A program made the translations under genes and the position numbers. A DNA stretch of 5,902 nucleotides from assembly GCA_045540355.1 (NCBI GenBank), contig JAZQHB010000076.1, positions 1-5,902 of the forward strand. Direction: 5' to 3'. The DNA is from RGIG2945 sp045540355. GTDB lineage: Bacteria; Bacillota; Clostridia; Oscillospirales; Acutalibacteraceae. Shown here in pieces: positions 1-5,892 of this stretch (the stretch's first letter is position 1; every line of letters begins with the position of its first letter). The notes under the pieces are model-generated. The model had not been told where the DNA came from. It was given only the letters and a program-made list of their open reading frames with translations, and searched no databases.

Positions 1-880
1 TGTTTTTCCATGTACAATTAAAAAAGCTTAACAATTCATTTATTTCTTTTTTATCGTTTAAAAACTCATAGTATTTTATGATTTTTGATAATTCGGATTT
101 ATTTTTGTAATAAATTATTCCCAACTGAATAATATTAACTATTTTCTCCAATGAATTCAGACCGTCAAAAAGGAAATCGAAAGTTCTAGCTATATTGCAA
201 ATAGGTTCCATTTCTTCAACAGGGGCAAGATTAACTGTCGCTAGAGAAATTTGCTGCGCTGTTCCTGTGAATGTATTTAACTCAGTTAATAATTCTTCTA
301 TCTTTTTTTGATTTCTTACTTGATATAGTTTATCAAAATTATTCCTTGTTATATATAACGATTTTACAAACTTCAAATCAGATGTGTGCGGATTCATGTT
401 CTTTAATAGTTTTCCCGCAGAACTTCCAACTTCTAACTTGGTATCGGCAAAAGAATATTTAAGCTCGTTTTTTTGAGGTATATTATTATAAAGAATGATA
501 GGTTCTACTACCAATGATGCTTTAGAAGATGGAAATGCTCCAAAGTTTTGAACTGATGCTTTAGGCTTTACTTGGCTATTAATTACACAAACACTAAAGT
601 TTTCACAAATCGTATTTGTATTGTTGTTAGCAACATATATGTTACCCTGTTCATCAGTTATTTCTATAAGCGTTTCTTGAGATTCTTCGTTTTTATAAAA
701 ATCATCGTCACTAATTTTCAATTTATTTCTGTCTAAAGAATTAAACGCTGTTGCAATTGAAGTTTTACCAAAGCCATTTGGCGCCACAAAAAAGGTAGGC
801 GTATTAGGATGAATATCAAATGTAAATTCCTTGCTGTCAATTCCTCTTATTTTTTGAATTTTTAATTTTCTTAAATTCAT
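1..880 (-). CDS. P-loop ATPase, RecF/SMC/AAA_23-like, N-terminal part (gene cut by window edge)
   Basis: The frame is open from an ATG at 880 to the window edge, giving 293 complete codons without a stop. AAGGAG at 889-894 lies 8 nt upstream of the ATG, so the start is well supported. The protein opens with a short beta-rich stretch (LRKLKIQKIRGI, residues 3-14), as in RecF/Rad50/AAA_23 proteins where the first strand precedes the P-loop. A Walker A motif APNGFGKTS follows at residues 33-41. A later VINSQVKPK (about residues 98-106) is where a Q-loop-like element could fall. From about residue 170 the sequence is Lys/Asn/Glu-rich and probably helical, as expected where a coiled coil or insertion splits the ATPase. 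Walker B and the C terminus are outside the window, so the family cannot be fixed. Such ATPases occur in DNA repair and in many phage-defence systems; defence is an inference. The gene has its own promoter and is separated from the operon behind it by a terminator. Confidence 0.85.
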   Translation of the reverse strand, partial: MNLRKLKIQKIRGIDSKEFTFDIHPNTPTFFVAPNGFGKTSIATAFNSLDRNKLKISDDDFYKNEESQETLIEITDEQGNIYVANNNTNTICENFSVCVINSQVKPKASVQNFGAFPSSKASLVVEPIILYNNIPQKNELKYSFADTKLEVGSSAGKLLKNMNPHTSDLKFVKSLYITRNNFDKLYQVRNQKKIEELLTELNTFTGTAQQISLATVNLAPVEEMEPICNIARTFDFLFDGLNSLEKIVNIIQLGIIYYKNKSELSKIIKYYEFLNDKKEINELLSFFNCTWKN

Positions 881-1004
881 ATCTTATTCTCCTTTTTAGT
901 TCTTTTATTGAATTTTTTTGATGATCATAAAAGTATCCAATGTTTTATAAGACGATTGATAGCATTGTTTTTAATGCGACATCCCTTTAACAGCGTTTTG
1001 TTAA
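881..1004 (-). other. 5' leader of the ATPase gene
   Basis: This stretch runs from just downstream of the predicted -10 box to the ATG of the ATPase gene. It is AT-rich and carries no convincing open frame on either strand. Apart from the ribosome binding site at 889-894 and the inverted repeat at 986-1005 I see no terminator, riboswitch or RNA fold. If the promoter call is right, the untranslated leader is about 115 nt, longer than needed for translation alone. Confidence 0.4.
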
Positions 1005-1005
1005 A
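986..1005. promoter_or_regulatory. Candidate operator: perfect 7+7 inverted repeat over the transcription start
   Basis: On the minus strand the arms read TTTAACA (999-1005) and TGTTAAA (986-992), perfect reverse complements with a 6-nt spacer. The left arm begins at the last base of the -10 box and the repeat spans the expected start site. This position suits a dimeric repressor. Because part of the left arm lies at or upstream of the likely start, a DNA operator is more plausible than an RNA hairpin. No regulator gene is visible in the window. Confidence 0.45.
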
Positions 1006-1033
1006 TTATACTCTTGTACAACAATTTATTCAA
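1005..1033 (-). promoter_or_regulatory. Sigma-A-type promoter for the ATPase gene
   Basis: On the minus strand a TTGAAT -35 box (1028-1033) and a TATAAT -10 box (1005-1010) are separated by exactly 17 nt. The -10 is a perfect consensus and the -35 keeps TTGA. The spacer contains a small palindrome TTGTACAA (1014-1021). Transcription should start near 998 and run into the ATPase gene. A second TATAAT (1058-1063) upstream has no good -35 at the right distance. Confidence 0.65.
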
Positions 1034-1108
1034 TAACACACGTCAAACTGCATTTAAATTATACAAAAATGTAAAAGATGTTAAGAGTACGGAATATTTT
1101 AAGGGAGA

Positions 1109-1155
1109 ATAAAAAGAAAAAGCCCCGTTGATACAATGTTACTGCAACAACGGGG
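1109..1155 (-). terminator. Intrinsic terminator of the six-gene operon
   Basis: On the minus strand the arm CCCCGTTG (1148-1155) pairs with CAACGGGG (1123-1130) across a 17-nt loop. The hairpin is followed directly by CTTTTTCTTTTTATT. A GC-rich stem with a long U-tract is the classic Rho-independent form. It starts 25 nt after the stop codon of the HNH protein gene. It separates that gene from the ATPase promoter, so the two are independent transcription units. Confidence 0.85.
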
Positions 1156-1180
1156 ACGGGAATATTAAGTAAAAAAGTTG

Positions 1181-2728
1181 TTATTGTTTTTCTTCCTTGT
1201 ATTGTCCTTCAGGTATAGGCTTGAATACCAAAGGAAGCGGTAGCAAATCGCTTTTTCTTTCAAGGTACTGAAGAGGAATTGTAAAATTATAATTTTTATT
1301 GTATTCAGTGTCTAACAAAGGCATTATACTTGTTCCGTATTTAATAGGCTTTTCCGGTGTTAAATTTAAAATGAAACCAAAAGGGTACACACATAAATCT
1401 GATACCAATTGAGTATCTATACCACTGTCGGTTTTGAAAAAAGCTGTAGCAGGTCCAATCATTAATTGTCCTACAGATTTTGACGTAAGGTATATATGTA
1501 TGTCAAAAAGTTTTGTGTTGATTTCATTGTTTTCTTTATGAAGCAAGAATCTATCAAAGCCAAGTCGCTTAACTTCTAATGGAGTCAAAAGGCTACAAAA
1601 CATAGTAATAACTTGTTTTACGAAAGATAACACAGGAATATTTTTGAAACTAAACGAAATAATGTCTCCATGATTCAATTGTTCCGTTTTGTACAAATAA
1701 CTTGCTACATCTTTTGCAACATTATTATAAGTAGGGACATACCACGATCCAGTATTATTGTTGCATTTTTCGCAGAGCGTGTGTTTTCCCATTCCTTGTT
1801 GCTGATTAATATATTTAGCTTTTTCTCCTCTATACCTTTTCATAACATTATCGCCTGTATATATGGTTGCACTACCACTATTCATAGCATTTTCAGGTGG
1901 AATATGTTCAAAAGTTAATTTGCTGTATTTGCCACATATATGACATTGACCGTAATGGTTAATATTTTCAAATTTTTCATCAGATAGTTCTGTAAAAATT
2001 CTCGGTGTAGAAATCTGACTTTCTAATCCTACTTTATTCCAAGTGGCTGTCCAAATAAGATATGGTTCAAGTGGCAAGAAATCCTTAACTTTCATATGTG
2101 CACCGTCACGAACAAGCAACCCGTCTTTTGCAATCTTCTTGGCATCAAAATATAACCTTGCTCCTGTTTTGTATTCAGCATTAATATCCATTATGATTTT
2201 GCCTGATTGTTTGGAATTAACAACGATTTCACCACTGACACCGCCACCGAACATAATGTAATTACTAAAATGATCAGGATCTCCGAGTTGTTTTCCAATA
2301 GGTTCTTTTTCTGAAAGGCTGAGGTTATTCCAACTTTTTAGCATTCCGTCTTTCTGTATCTGATACCAATTTTCGATTGATGTACTATGTATTAAAATTG
2401 GTGTTTCGTAGTCACGCAGTGTTGGTTCATTATAACTATGTCCATCATAACAGGTCTGAACCTCAGTATATTCATCTTCCGTGATTGCTAAAATGCCATT
2501 TAGATTATTTGCATCGCAGTATCCAATAAAATCTCCGACAGCCATTTTCCAATCATCGTGAAGCTGCTTGTTGATTTTTATGGTATATGCACAACCGTTA
2601 TTTGCACCAACAAGCATAGGTGTATCAATATCAGATGAAAGAGTTAATATCATCCATAATGAATCGTACTCAGAATCGTTTATGGGATTTATATTGTTTT
2701 CCATAAAATTATCAACTCTATAAATCAC
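1181..2728 (-). CDS. HNH-type nuclease protein with a possible ADP-ribosyltransferase-like N-terminal half
   Basis: The predicted protein is 515 aa from a GTG start at 2728, chosen because AAGGAG at 2737-2742 lies 8 nt upstream. A GTG three codons earlier overlaps that ribosome binding site and is unlikely. The C-terminal half has a zinc-knuckle HNH signature: CHIC (262-265), EHIPP (274-278, candidate catalytic His275), CEKCNNN (319-325), then WYVP. These suggest a metal-dependent nuclease; catalysis is inferred from family knowledge. Upstream, residues about 110-230 contain IHSTSIENW (113-121), IQKDGML (124-130), GGGVSGEIV and GARLYFDAKKIAKDG. These resemble the H-T/S start and core strands of ART-fold enzymes such as Tpt1/KptA or DarT, but I cannot confirm a full catalytic set. 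Residues 10-105 are unrecognised. No signal peptide or membrane segment is seen, so it is probably cytosolic. It is the last gene of the operon, 12 nt after the kinase gene, with a terminator behind it. It looks more AT-rich than the methyltransferase gene. Confidence 0.85.
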   Translation of the reverse strand: MIYRVDNFMENNINPINDSEYDSLWMILTLSSDIDTPMLVGANNGCAYTIKINKQLHDDWKMAVGDFIGYCDANNLNGILAITEDEYTEVQTCYDGHSYNEPTLRDYETPILIHSTSIENWYQIQKDGMLKSWNNLSLSEKEPIGKQLGDPDHFSNYIMFGGGVSGEIVVNSKQSGKIIMDINAEYKTGARLYFDAKKIAKDGLLVRDGAHMKVKDFLPLEPYLIWTATWNKVGLESQISTPRIFTELSDEKFENINHYGQCHICGKYSKLTFEHIPPENAMNSGSATIYTGDNVMKRYRGEKAKYINQQQGMGKHTLCEKCNNNTGSWYVPTYNNVAKDVASYLYKTEQLNHGDIISFSFKNIPVLSFVKQVITMFCSLLTPLEVKRLGFDRFLLHKENNEINTKLFDIHIYLTSKSVGQLMIGPATAFFKTDSGIDTQLVSDLCVYPFGFILNLTPEKPIKYGTSIMPLLDTEYNKNYNFTIPLQYLERKSDLLPLPLVFKPIPEGQYKEEKQ

Positions 2729-2736
2729 AAGTATCA

Positions 2737-2742
2737 CTCCTT
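2737..2742 (-). promoter_or_regulatory. Ribosome binding site that overlaps the kinase stop codon and decides the HNH start
   Basis: The minus strand reads TAAGGAG, where TAA (2741-2743) is the stop codon of the kinase gene and AAGGAG (2737-2742) is the ribosome binding site. A spacer of 8 nt leads to GTG at 2726-2728. A ribosome ending the kinase would sit on this site, which suggests translational coupling of the two genes. Confidence 0.7.
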
Positions 2743-3220
2743 ACGTTTTATGAATGACAGATATTTCATCTTTATCCGGAATCTCAAATATTGAAGCAAA
2801 CTTCGCAGCAAGATTATCATCAACATAGTAAGCACTTGTTTCTTCTGCAAGCACAGCGTTGTTTCTTTTTTTTAAGCGATATTGCCATGTTTCCTCGCTG
2901 ACGTCAATATAATGAAGCTCATATTCAATCCCGCGGGATTCATAAAACTCTTTTACTGCCAATCGTTCTAATTTTGTCCAAAAACCCCAATCAAGAACAA
3001 CATTGATATTGTTCTCTATTAGTTCCAAAGATTTATTTAACAGATATTTTTCAGTTCTTTCCACATATTTATCGTGCTTATCACCGCAATACTGACCGAA
3101 AAGAGCAAGCGTTATTTCATCAACGGAAAGCAAAACGGCATTGTTTTCAGCACAGATTTTATTTGCGTATGTAGTTTTACCGCAGCAGATTTTGCCACAG
3201 ATTAAAATGACTTTTGGCAT
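2741..3220 (-). CDS. Small P-loop kinase-like ATPase (COG0645/zeta-toxin/polynucleotide-kinase-like fold)
   Basis: The 159-aa protein starts at the ATG at 3220, with an AAGGTG-type ribosome binding site 6 nt upstream. The longer open frame extending to 3433 is rejected because it overlaps the preceding GNAT gene in another frame, and the P-loop lies right at this start. Walker A is GKICCGKTT (residues 9-17). SVDE (32-35) carries the acidic residue that in this fold sits near the phosphate acceptor. VVLDWGFW (74-81) and RLKKRN (115-120, lid-like arginines) complete the usual pattern of small ATP-dependent phosphotransferases. Relatives phosphorylate nucleotides, RNA or DNA ends, antibiotics (chloramphenicol) or UDP-sugars (zeta toxin); the substrate here cannot be told. 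Length is normal for the single-domain form. It lies 16 nt after the second GNAT gene, and its stop codon is part of the ribosome binding site of the HNH gene. Confidence 0.88.
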   Translation of the reverse strand: MPKVILICGKICCGKTTYANKICAENNAVLLSVDEITLALFGQYCGDKHDKYVERTEKYLLNKSLELIENNINVVLDWGFWTKLERLAVKEFYESRGIEYELHYIDVSEETWQYRLKKRNNAVLAEETSAYYVDDNLAAKFASIFEIPDKDEISVIHKT

Positions 3221-3236
3221 AAGCAACACCTTTTTG

Positions 3237-3662
3237 TCAGATTTTTTTAATGAAACCATAACTCTTTTTGAAATAGCCTTGTGATTCATAAAATGCGTGT
3301 GCATCTTCTCTGGGTAAACCACTGTTGAGAAGTATAACTTCAATTTTGTTATCTTTCGCCCATTGCTCTGCAGTTTTGAGCAATGCGGTGCCGATACCCT
3401 TTCTTCTGTGCTCCTTTGAAACTGCAAGTGCAATTATCTTCATACCTTCGTTTTCAAGTTCAAACGCAAGGTAGTTTACACAGCCTATGTAACCGACAAC
3501 CTTGTCACCATCGCAGGCAACAAAAATCTGATAATTGCCCCGATTCATCATTTCGTTAATACGGTTATTCAGCTTTTCAAGCTCACAACTATAGCCTAAA
3601 TCGTTTTCAAGAATATCTCGTATTGCAGAAATATCTCTGCTTTCATATTTTCTGTAAATCAT
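3237..3662 (-). CDS. GNAT-family N-acetyltransferase (second of two)
   Basis: The 141-aa protein has the single-domain GNAT layout: an N-terminal strand and helix (IYRKYESRDISAIRDIL), a central strand pair (FVACDGDKVVGYIGCV, about 47-62), and the acetyl-CoA pyrophosphate loop EHRRKGIGTALL (84-95, fitting R-x-x-G-x-G). The C-terminal LNSGLPREDAHAFYESQGYFK segment (112-132) contains the usual FYESQGY. These show acetyl-CoA-dependent acyl transfer; the acceptor (small amine, antibiotic or protein) is unknown. ATG at 3662 is supported by GAGG at 3670-3673, 7 nt upstream, inside the last codons of the preceding gene. It follows that gene with only 2 nt between stop and start, so the two are almost certainly co-translated. 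It is not a recent duplicate of its neighbour, since identity is confined to GNAT motifs. Confidence 0.93.
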   Translation of the reverse strand: MIYRKYESRDISAIRDILENDLGYSCELEKLNNRINEMMNRGNYQIFVACDGDKVVGYIGCVNYLAFELENEGMKIIALAVSKEHRRKGIGTALLKTAEQWAKDNKIEVILLNSGLPREDAHAFYESQGYFKKSYGFIKKI

Positions 3663-3664
3663 AA

Positions 3665-4102
3665 TTAAGCCTCATATATCATTTCAATAACATTTAGACT
3701 ACCTTTCGGGTATCTTTTGTTCTCTTTAAAGCCAACCGATTTATAACATCTGATTGCTCTTTCGTTTTCTTCACGGACACGAAGGAATATTTTATTTGTG
3801 TGCATATACTGTAAATCAGTTTTGATTATTTGTTCAATCCCAGATTTGCCGATACCTTTATTTCTGTAAATATCATCAGCAATAAAAATACCAAGAACAG
3901 CGAAATCTTCATCAGGATTCTTTTCCAACCAAATTGCACCAATATATTTTCCATCTGCTTTTATGTGATACCAATGCAAAATTTCAGCACTTTCTGACGG
4001 ATAAATTCTTGATTGATATTGTTTTAAATCGGTTTCATAAGTTTTTTCATATTCATTGTAATGCACCAAATTCTCGTTACAAACTTGTTCAAGTTCAAAC
4101 AT
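3665..4102 (-). CDS. GNAT-family N-acetyltransferase (first of two)
   Basis: The 145-aa protein starts at the ATG at 4102, because GAGG at 4110-4113 lies 7 nt upstream. A GTG two codons earlier (4108) is only 1 nt from that site and is rejected. GNAT features are a core strand KYIGAIWLEKNP (52-63), VLGIFI (69-74), the acetyl-CoA loop YRNKGIGKSGIEQII (79-93, R-x-x-G-x-G), and NERAIRCYKSVGF (113-125), the classic motif B. The LRVREENERAI run resembles the RimI/RimJ-like and small-molecule acetyltransferase branch. The substrate is not predictable from sequence. The unusual aromatic ILHWYHI (41-47) may shape the acceptor site. The gene sits 16 nt after the methyltransferase gene and 2 nt before the second GNAT gene. 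Confidence 0.93.
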   Translation of the reverse strand: MFELEQVCNENLVHYNEYEKTYETDLKQYQSRIYPSESAEILHWYHIKADGKYIGAIWLEKNPDEDFAVLGIFIADDIYRNKGIGKSGIEQIIKTDLQYMHTNKIFLRVREENERAIRCYKSVGFKENKRYPKGSLNVIEMIYEA

Positions 4103-4109
4103 ATCCACA

Positions 4110-4113
4110 CCTC
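4110..4113 (-). promoter_or_regulatory. Ribosome binding site that decides the first GNAT start
   Basis: GAGG on the minus strand lies in the 16-nt gap after the methyltransferase stop. It is 7 nt from ATG 4100-4102 but only 1 nt from the upstream in-frame GTG 4106-4108. The ATG is therefore the better start, shortening the protein by two residues. Confidence 0.65.
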
Positions 4114-4118
4114 AAAAA

Positions 4119-4907
4119 TCAAAGCTTTCTCGCTTTAATTACGATTGACAGCGGAAAGTGTTTCGCTTTGAAATCGGCATAGTAACCCGAACTGAAGTCT
4201 GCTGATTTTTCCAAAACCTTTTCGCTCGTTTCTTCAATCACTCTTTCAACAGCAAAACCTGCATCAGCAAGGGTGTTTATGTAAGTAGAAAGTTTTCGGT
4301 TTTGCAGAGTAAGAGGGTTGCCGTATTTCTCAAAAGTGTAATAGTCTTCTTCAAGATAGTTGCCGCTGAAAACTATGCGTTCTTCGGTTGCAACGGTTCT
4401 GTTACCGCCCGAAATAGCAACGCTTTCTAAATCAACGCAATGCAGAAGCGGATGGTCCCAAGAGAAAATATATGTGCCGCCTTGTTTCAGATAGGATGCA
4501 GCGTTCTTTATTGTTTTCTTAAGGTCAGTAGTCCAACCAATTGCATAGATTGAATACACAACATCAAAATAGTTCTGCGGAATATTTGTGTTATCTTCCA
4601 TAGGCTGGTGAAAGAGTGTGCAGGAATATCCGTTTTCGCTCAGCAGTTTCTTTGCGGCTTTAAGTTGTTCTTCGGATATATCAAGACCGAAAAGCTCTTT
4701 TGCACCGTGTTCGGCACACCATTTGAGCGAATGACCGCTTCCGCAACCCATTTCAAAAACAGCTTTATCGTTAAGGTCGGGAAAAAGGTGCAGTTCATCC
4801 TCTGTCGGAATTGAGCAACCGAGCACAGGTAAAGCGGTAACACCGAAGAAATCTTCAGCCAACACATTCCAACTTTTTTCGTTTTGTTTTAATATCTCGG
4901 AATTCAT
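4119..4907 (-). CDS. Class I SAM-dependent methyltransferase
   Basis: The 262-aa protein has the Rossmann-type methyltransferase pattern. Motif I is VFEMGCGSGHSL (50-61), which binds SAM. GLDISEEQL (74-82) supplies acidic Asp76 for the ribose hydroxyls. FDVVYSIYAIGW (114-125) is the motif IV strand, and YLKQGGTYIFSWDHP (139-153) is the post-motif strand. The N terminus, NEKSWNVLAEDF, resembles Methyltransf_11-type proteins that start with a short W-containing helix. The C-terminal hundred residues (Y/E-rich, ending in PLSIVIKARKL) probably cap the active site. It is a small-molecule-type methyltransferase with no DNA- or rRNA-specific motif; the substrate is unknown. The start ATG (4905-4907) overlaps the stop of the toroid gene in an ATGA arrangement, and GAGG lies 7 nt upstream, inside that gene. 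Expression should be coupled to the toroid protein. Confidence 0.93.
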   Translation of the reverse strand: MNSEILKQNEKSWNVLAEDFFGVTALPVLGCSIPTEDELHLFPDLNDKAVFEMGCGSGHSLKWCAEHGAKELFGLDISEEQLKAAKKLLSENGYSCTLFHQPMEDNTNIPQNYFDVVYSIYAIGWTTDLKKTIKNAASYLKQGGTYIFSWDHPLLHCVDLESVAISGGNRTVATEERIVFSGNYLEEDYYTFEKYGNPLTLQNRKLSTYINTLADAGFAVERVIEETSEKVLEKSADFSSGYYADFKAKHFPLSIVIKARKL

Positions 4908-5800
4908 ATCTGTACCTCATTAAAAAGAAGCTTTTCTATAGTAATACGAGGACGCCACCAAGCTCTTGCTTGCTCAAATTCAGGATACGGAGTATACCAT
5001 TTCCAAGTGATGTCAAATCCGCCGTCTTTCATTTGCAGCTTACCTAAAATTTCTTTTTCTGCGGCTATCAGCATTTTTGTTTCAGGTGTGATAAATTCAA
5101 GATATGTGCCGGAGAAAAAGTCAGAAGGCATCGGTACATATTCAACTCCGTACTTTTCAATATCTTTACAAATGGAATTATCAACAGCTTTGCATAACAA
5201 ATCTCTGAAATGTTCCAAATCAATTATATCCTTAATGTTGTTTGATTTCAAAAGCTTATATGTAAGCAGAAAACATTTCAATGAATCTCCGCTTATTTCT
5301 TCGGTATTTTCAATATACTCAAAACCCTCTTTTATGATTTCTTCAGAAAGAGAAGTGCGATTACCGTAGCAAAACAAAAATGCCGCCAAAGATATTGACG
5401 GATTAAATCCGCTGATACCGTCACCTTTTTTCTGCCACCATATCGCGTGCGGATAATCCTTGTTGCTGTCTATCGCAAACAACCAACGTTTTTTATCTTC
5501 ATCAAAAGAATCGTGAGATTCAAGATATCTGACAATTTCTTTTACAATGTCTGAGTCTTTGTTAAGTGCATTCACACGGCAAAGAGTGATTATGGCATCG
5601 TTTGTTGCAATAGGACTTGAATTGGGGTTAAAAAAATCAGGTTCAAGAGCATTACCAAAACCACCATCGGAATTTTGAAATTTCAAAAGCTCATTAACAA
5701 CCGTTTGGTTTGATTCGTTTTCAAAGAAATATTTGTAGATAGCTAATTCAAGGGGGCGTGCGTTTTGTACAACAAAGTTAATTGCAGCATTCTTGTTCAT
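4904..5800 (-). CDS. Alpha-alpha toroid (prenyltransferase/terpene-cyclase-like repeat) protein of unknown function
   Basis: The 298-aa protein starts at the ATG at 5800, with GAGGA (5808-5812) 7 nt upstream. Two repeats of the QxxDGGF type are clear: LLKFQNSDGGFGNALEPD (about 38-55) and LQMKDGGFDITWKW (255-268). Helical segments between them (SLAAFLFCYG, SLKCFLLTYKLL) match an alpha/alpha-barrel of the squalene cyclase/prenyltransferase superfamily. Tryptophan-rich stretches YPHAIWW (116-122) and ARAWWRPR (278-285) could line a cavity. The DxDD acid motif of squalene-hopene cyclases is absent and the protein is about half their length, so terpene cyclisation is not supported. Similar short proteins are usually left as hypothetical. 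No signal peptide or membrane segment is visible. It is the first gene of the operon, about 23 nt behind the predicted transcription start, and its stop overlaps the methyltransferase start by 4 nt. Confidence 0.88.
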   Translation of the reverse strand: MNKNAAINFVVQNARPLELAIYKYFFENESNQTVVNELLKFQNSDGGFGNALEPDFFNPNSSPIATNDAIITLCRVNALNKDSDIVKEIVRYLESHDSFDEDKKRWLFAIDSNKDYPHAIWWQKKGDGISGFNPSISLAAFLFCYGNRTSLSEEIIKEGFEYIENTEEISGDSLKCFLLTYKLLKSNNIKDIIDLEHFRDLLCKAVDNSICKDIEKYGVEYVPMPSDFFSGTYLEFITPETKMLIAAEKEILGKLQMKDGGFDITWKWYTPYPEFEQARAWWRPRITIEKLLFNEVQI

Positions 5801-5829
5801 AGTTTCATCCTCGCACTTTTGATAAAACT

Positions 5830-5858
5830 ATTATACATTAATCGTTTGAATAAAGCAA
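5830..5858 (-). promoter_or_regulatory. Promoter of the six-gene operon
   Basis: On the minus strand TTGCTT (5853-5858) and TATAAT (5830-5835) are 17 nt apart. The -10 box is perfect, while the -35 keeps only TTG. The start site would be near 5823, leaving a leader of about 23 nt with the GAGGA ribosome binding site. The -35 shares two bases with the end of the upstream hairpin, so the promoter directly abuts the preceding transcription unit. Confidence 0.6.
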
Positions 5859-5892
5859 CATCACCTTAGTCACATAAGACCAAGGTGATGTT
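5857..5892 (-). terminator. Hairpin, probable terminator of a gene beyond the right edge
   Basis: On the minus strand AACATCACCTTGGTC pairs with GACTAAGGTGATGTT over a 6-nt loop (TTATGT), a 15-bp stem. One internal pair is G-U when transcribed on the minus strand but an A/C mismatch on the plus strand, which favours a minus-strand RNA. The tail GCTTTATTC is only moderately U-rich, so termination may be incomplete. The upstream gene is outside the window and its strand is not seen. Confidence 0.6.

Noticed and set aside
271..462. Plus-strand 63-codon open frame at the left
   Set aside because: It is antisense to the ATPase frame, which has a Walker A motif and runs unbroken to the window edge.
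1058..1063. Second TATAAT as an independent promoter
   Set aside because: At 16-19 nt upstream there is no sequence resembling TTGACA, so it is at best weak.
1670..2261. Plus-strand open frames inside the HNH gene
   Set aside because: They lie antisense to a gene with clear domain motifs, show no recognisable motifs and look like shadows of its codon pattern.
2729..2737. Longer start (GTG at 2737) for the HNH protein
   Set aside because: The codon overlaps the only good ribosome binding site; the GTG at 2728 has correct 8-nt spacing.
3221..3433. N-terminal extension of the kinase reading frame by about 70 codons
   Set aside because: It overlaps the second GNAT gene in a different frame, has no ribosome binding site of its own, and the P-loop begins directly after the ATG at 3220, which has a suitable site.
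4640..4867. Minus-strand 75-codon frame inside the methyltransferase gene
   Set aside because: It is an alternative frame of the methyltransferase, whose SAM-binding motif lies in the main frame of the same bases.
4119..5800. Terpene biosynthesis cluster (toroid plus methyltransferase)
   Set aside because: The toroid protein is too short and lacks the DxDD or DDxxD acid motifs, and no prenyl diphosphate synthase or oxidase is present.
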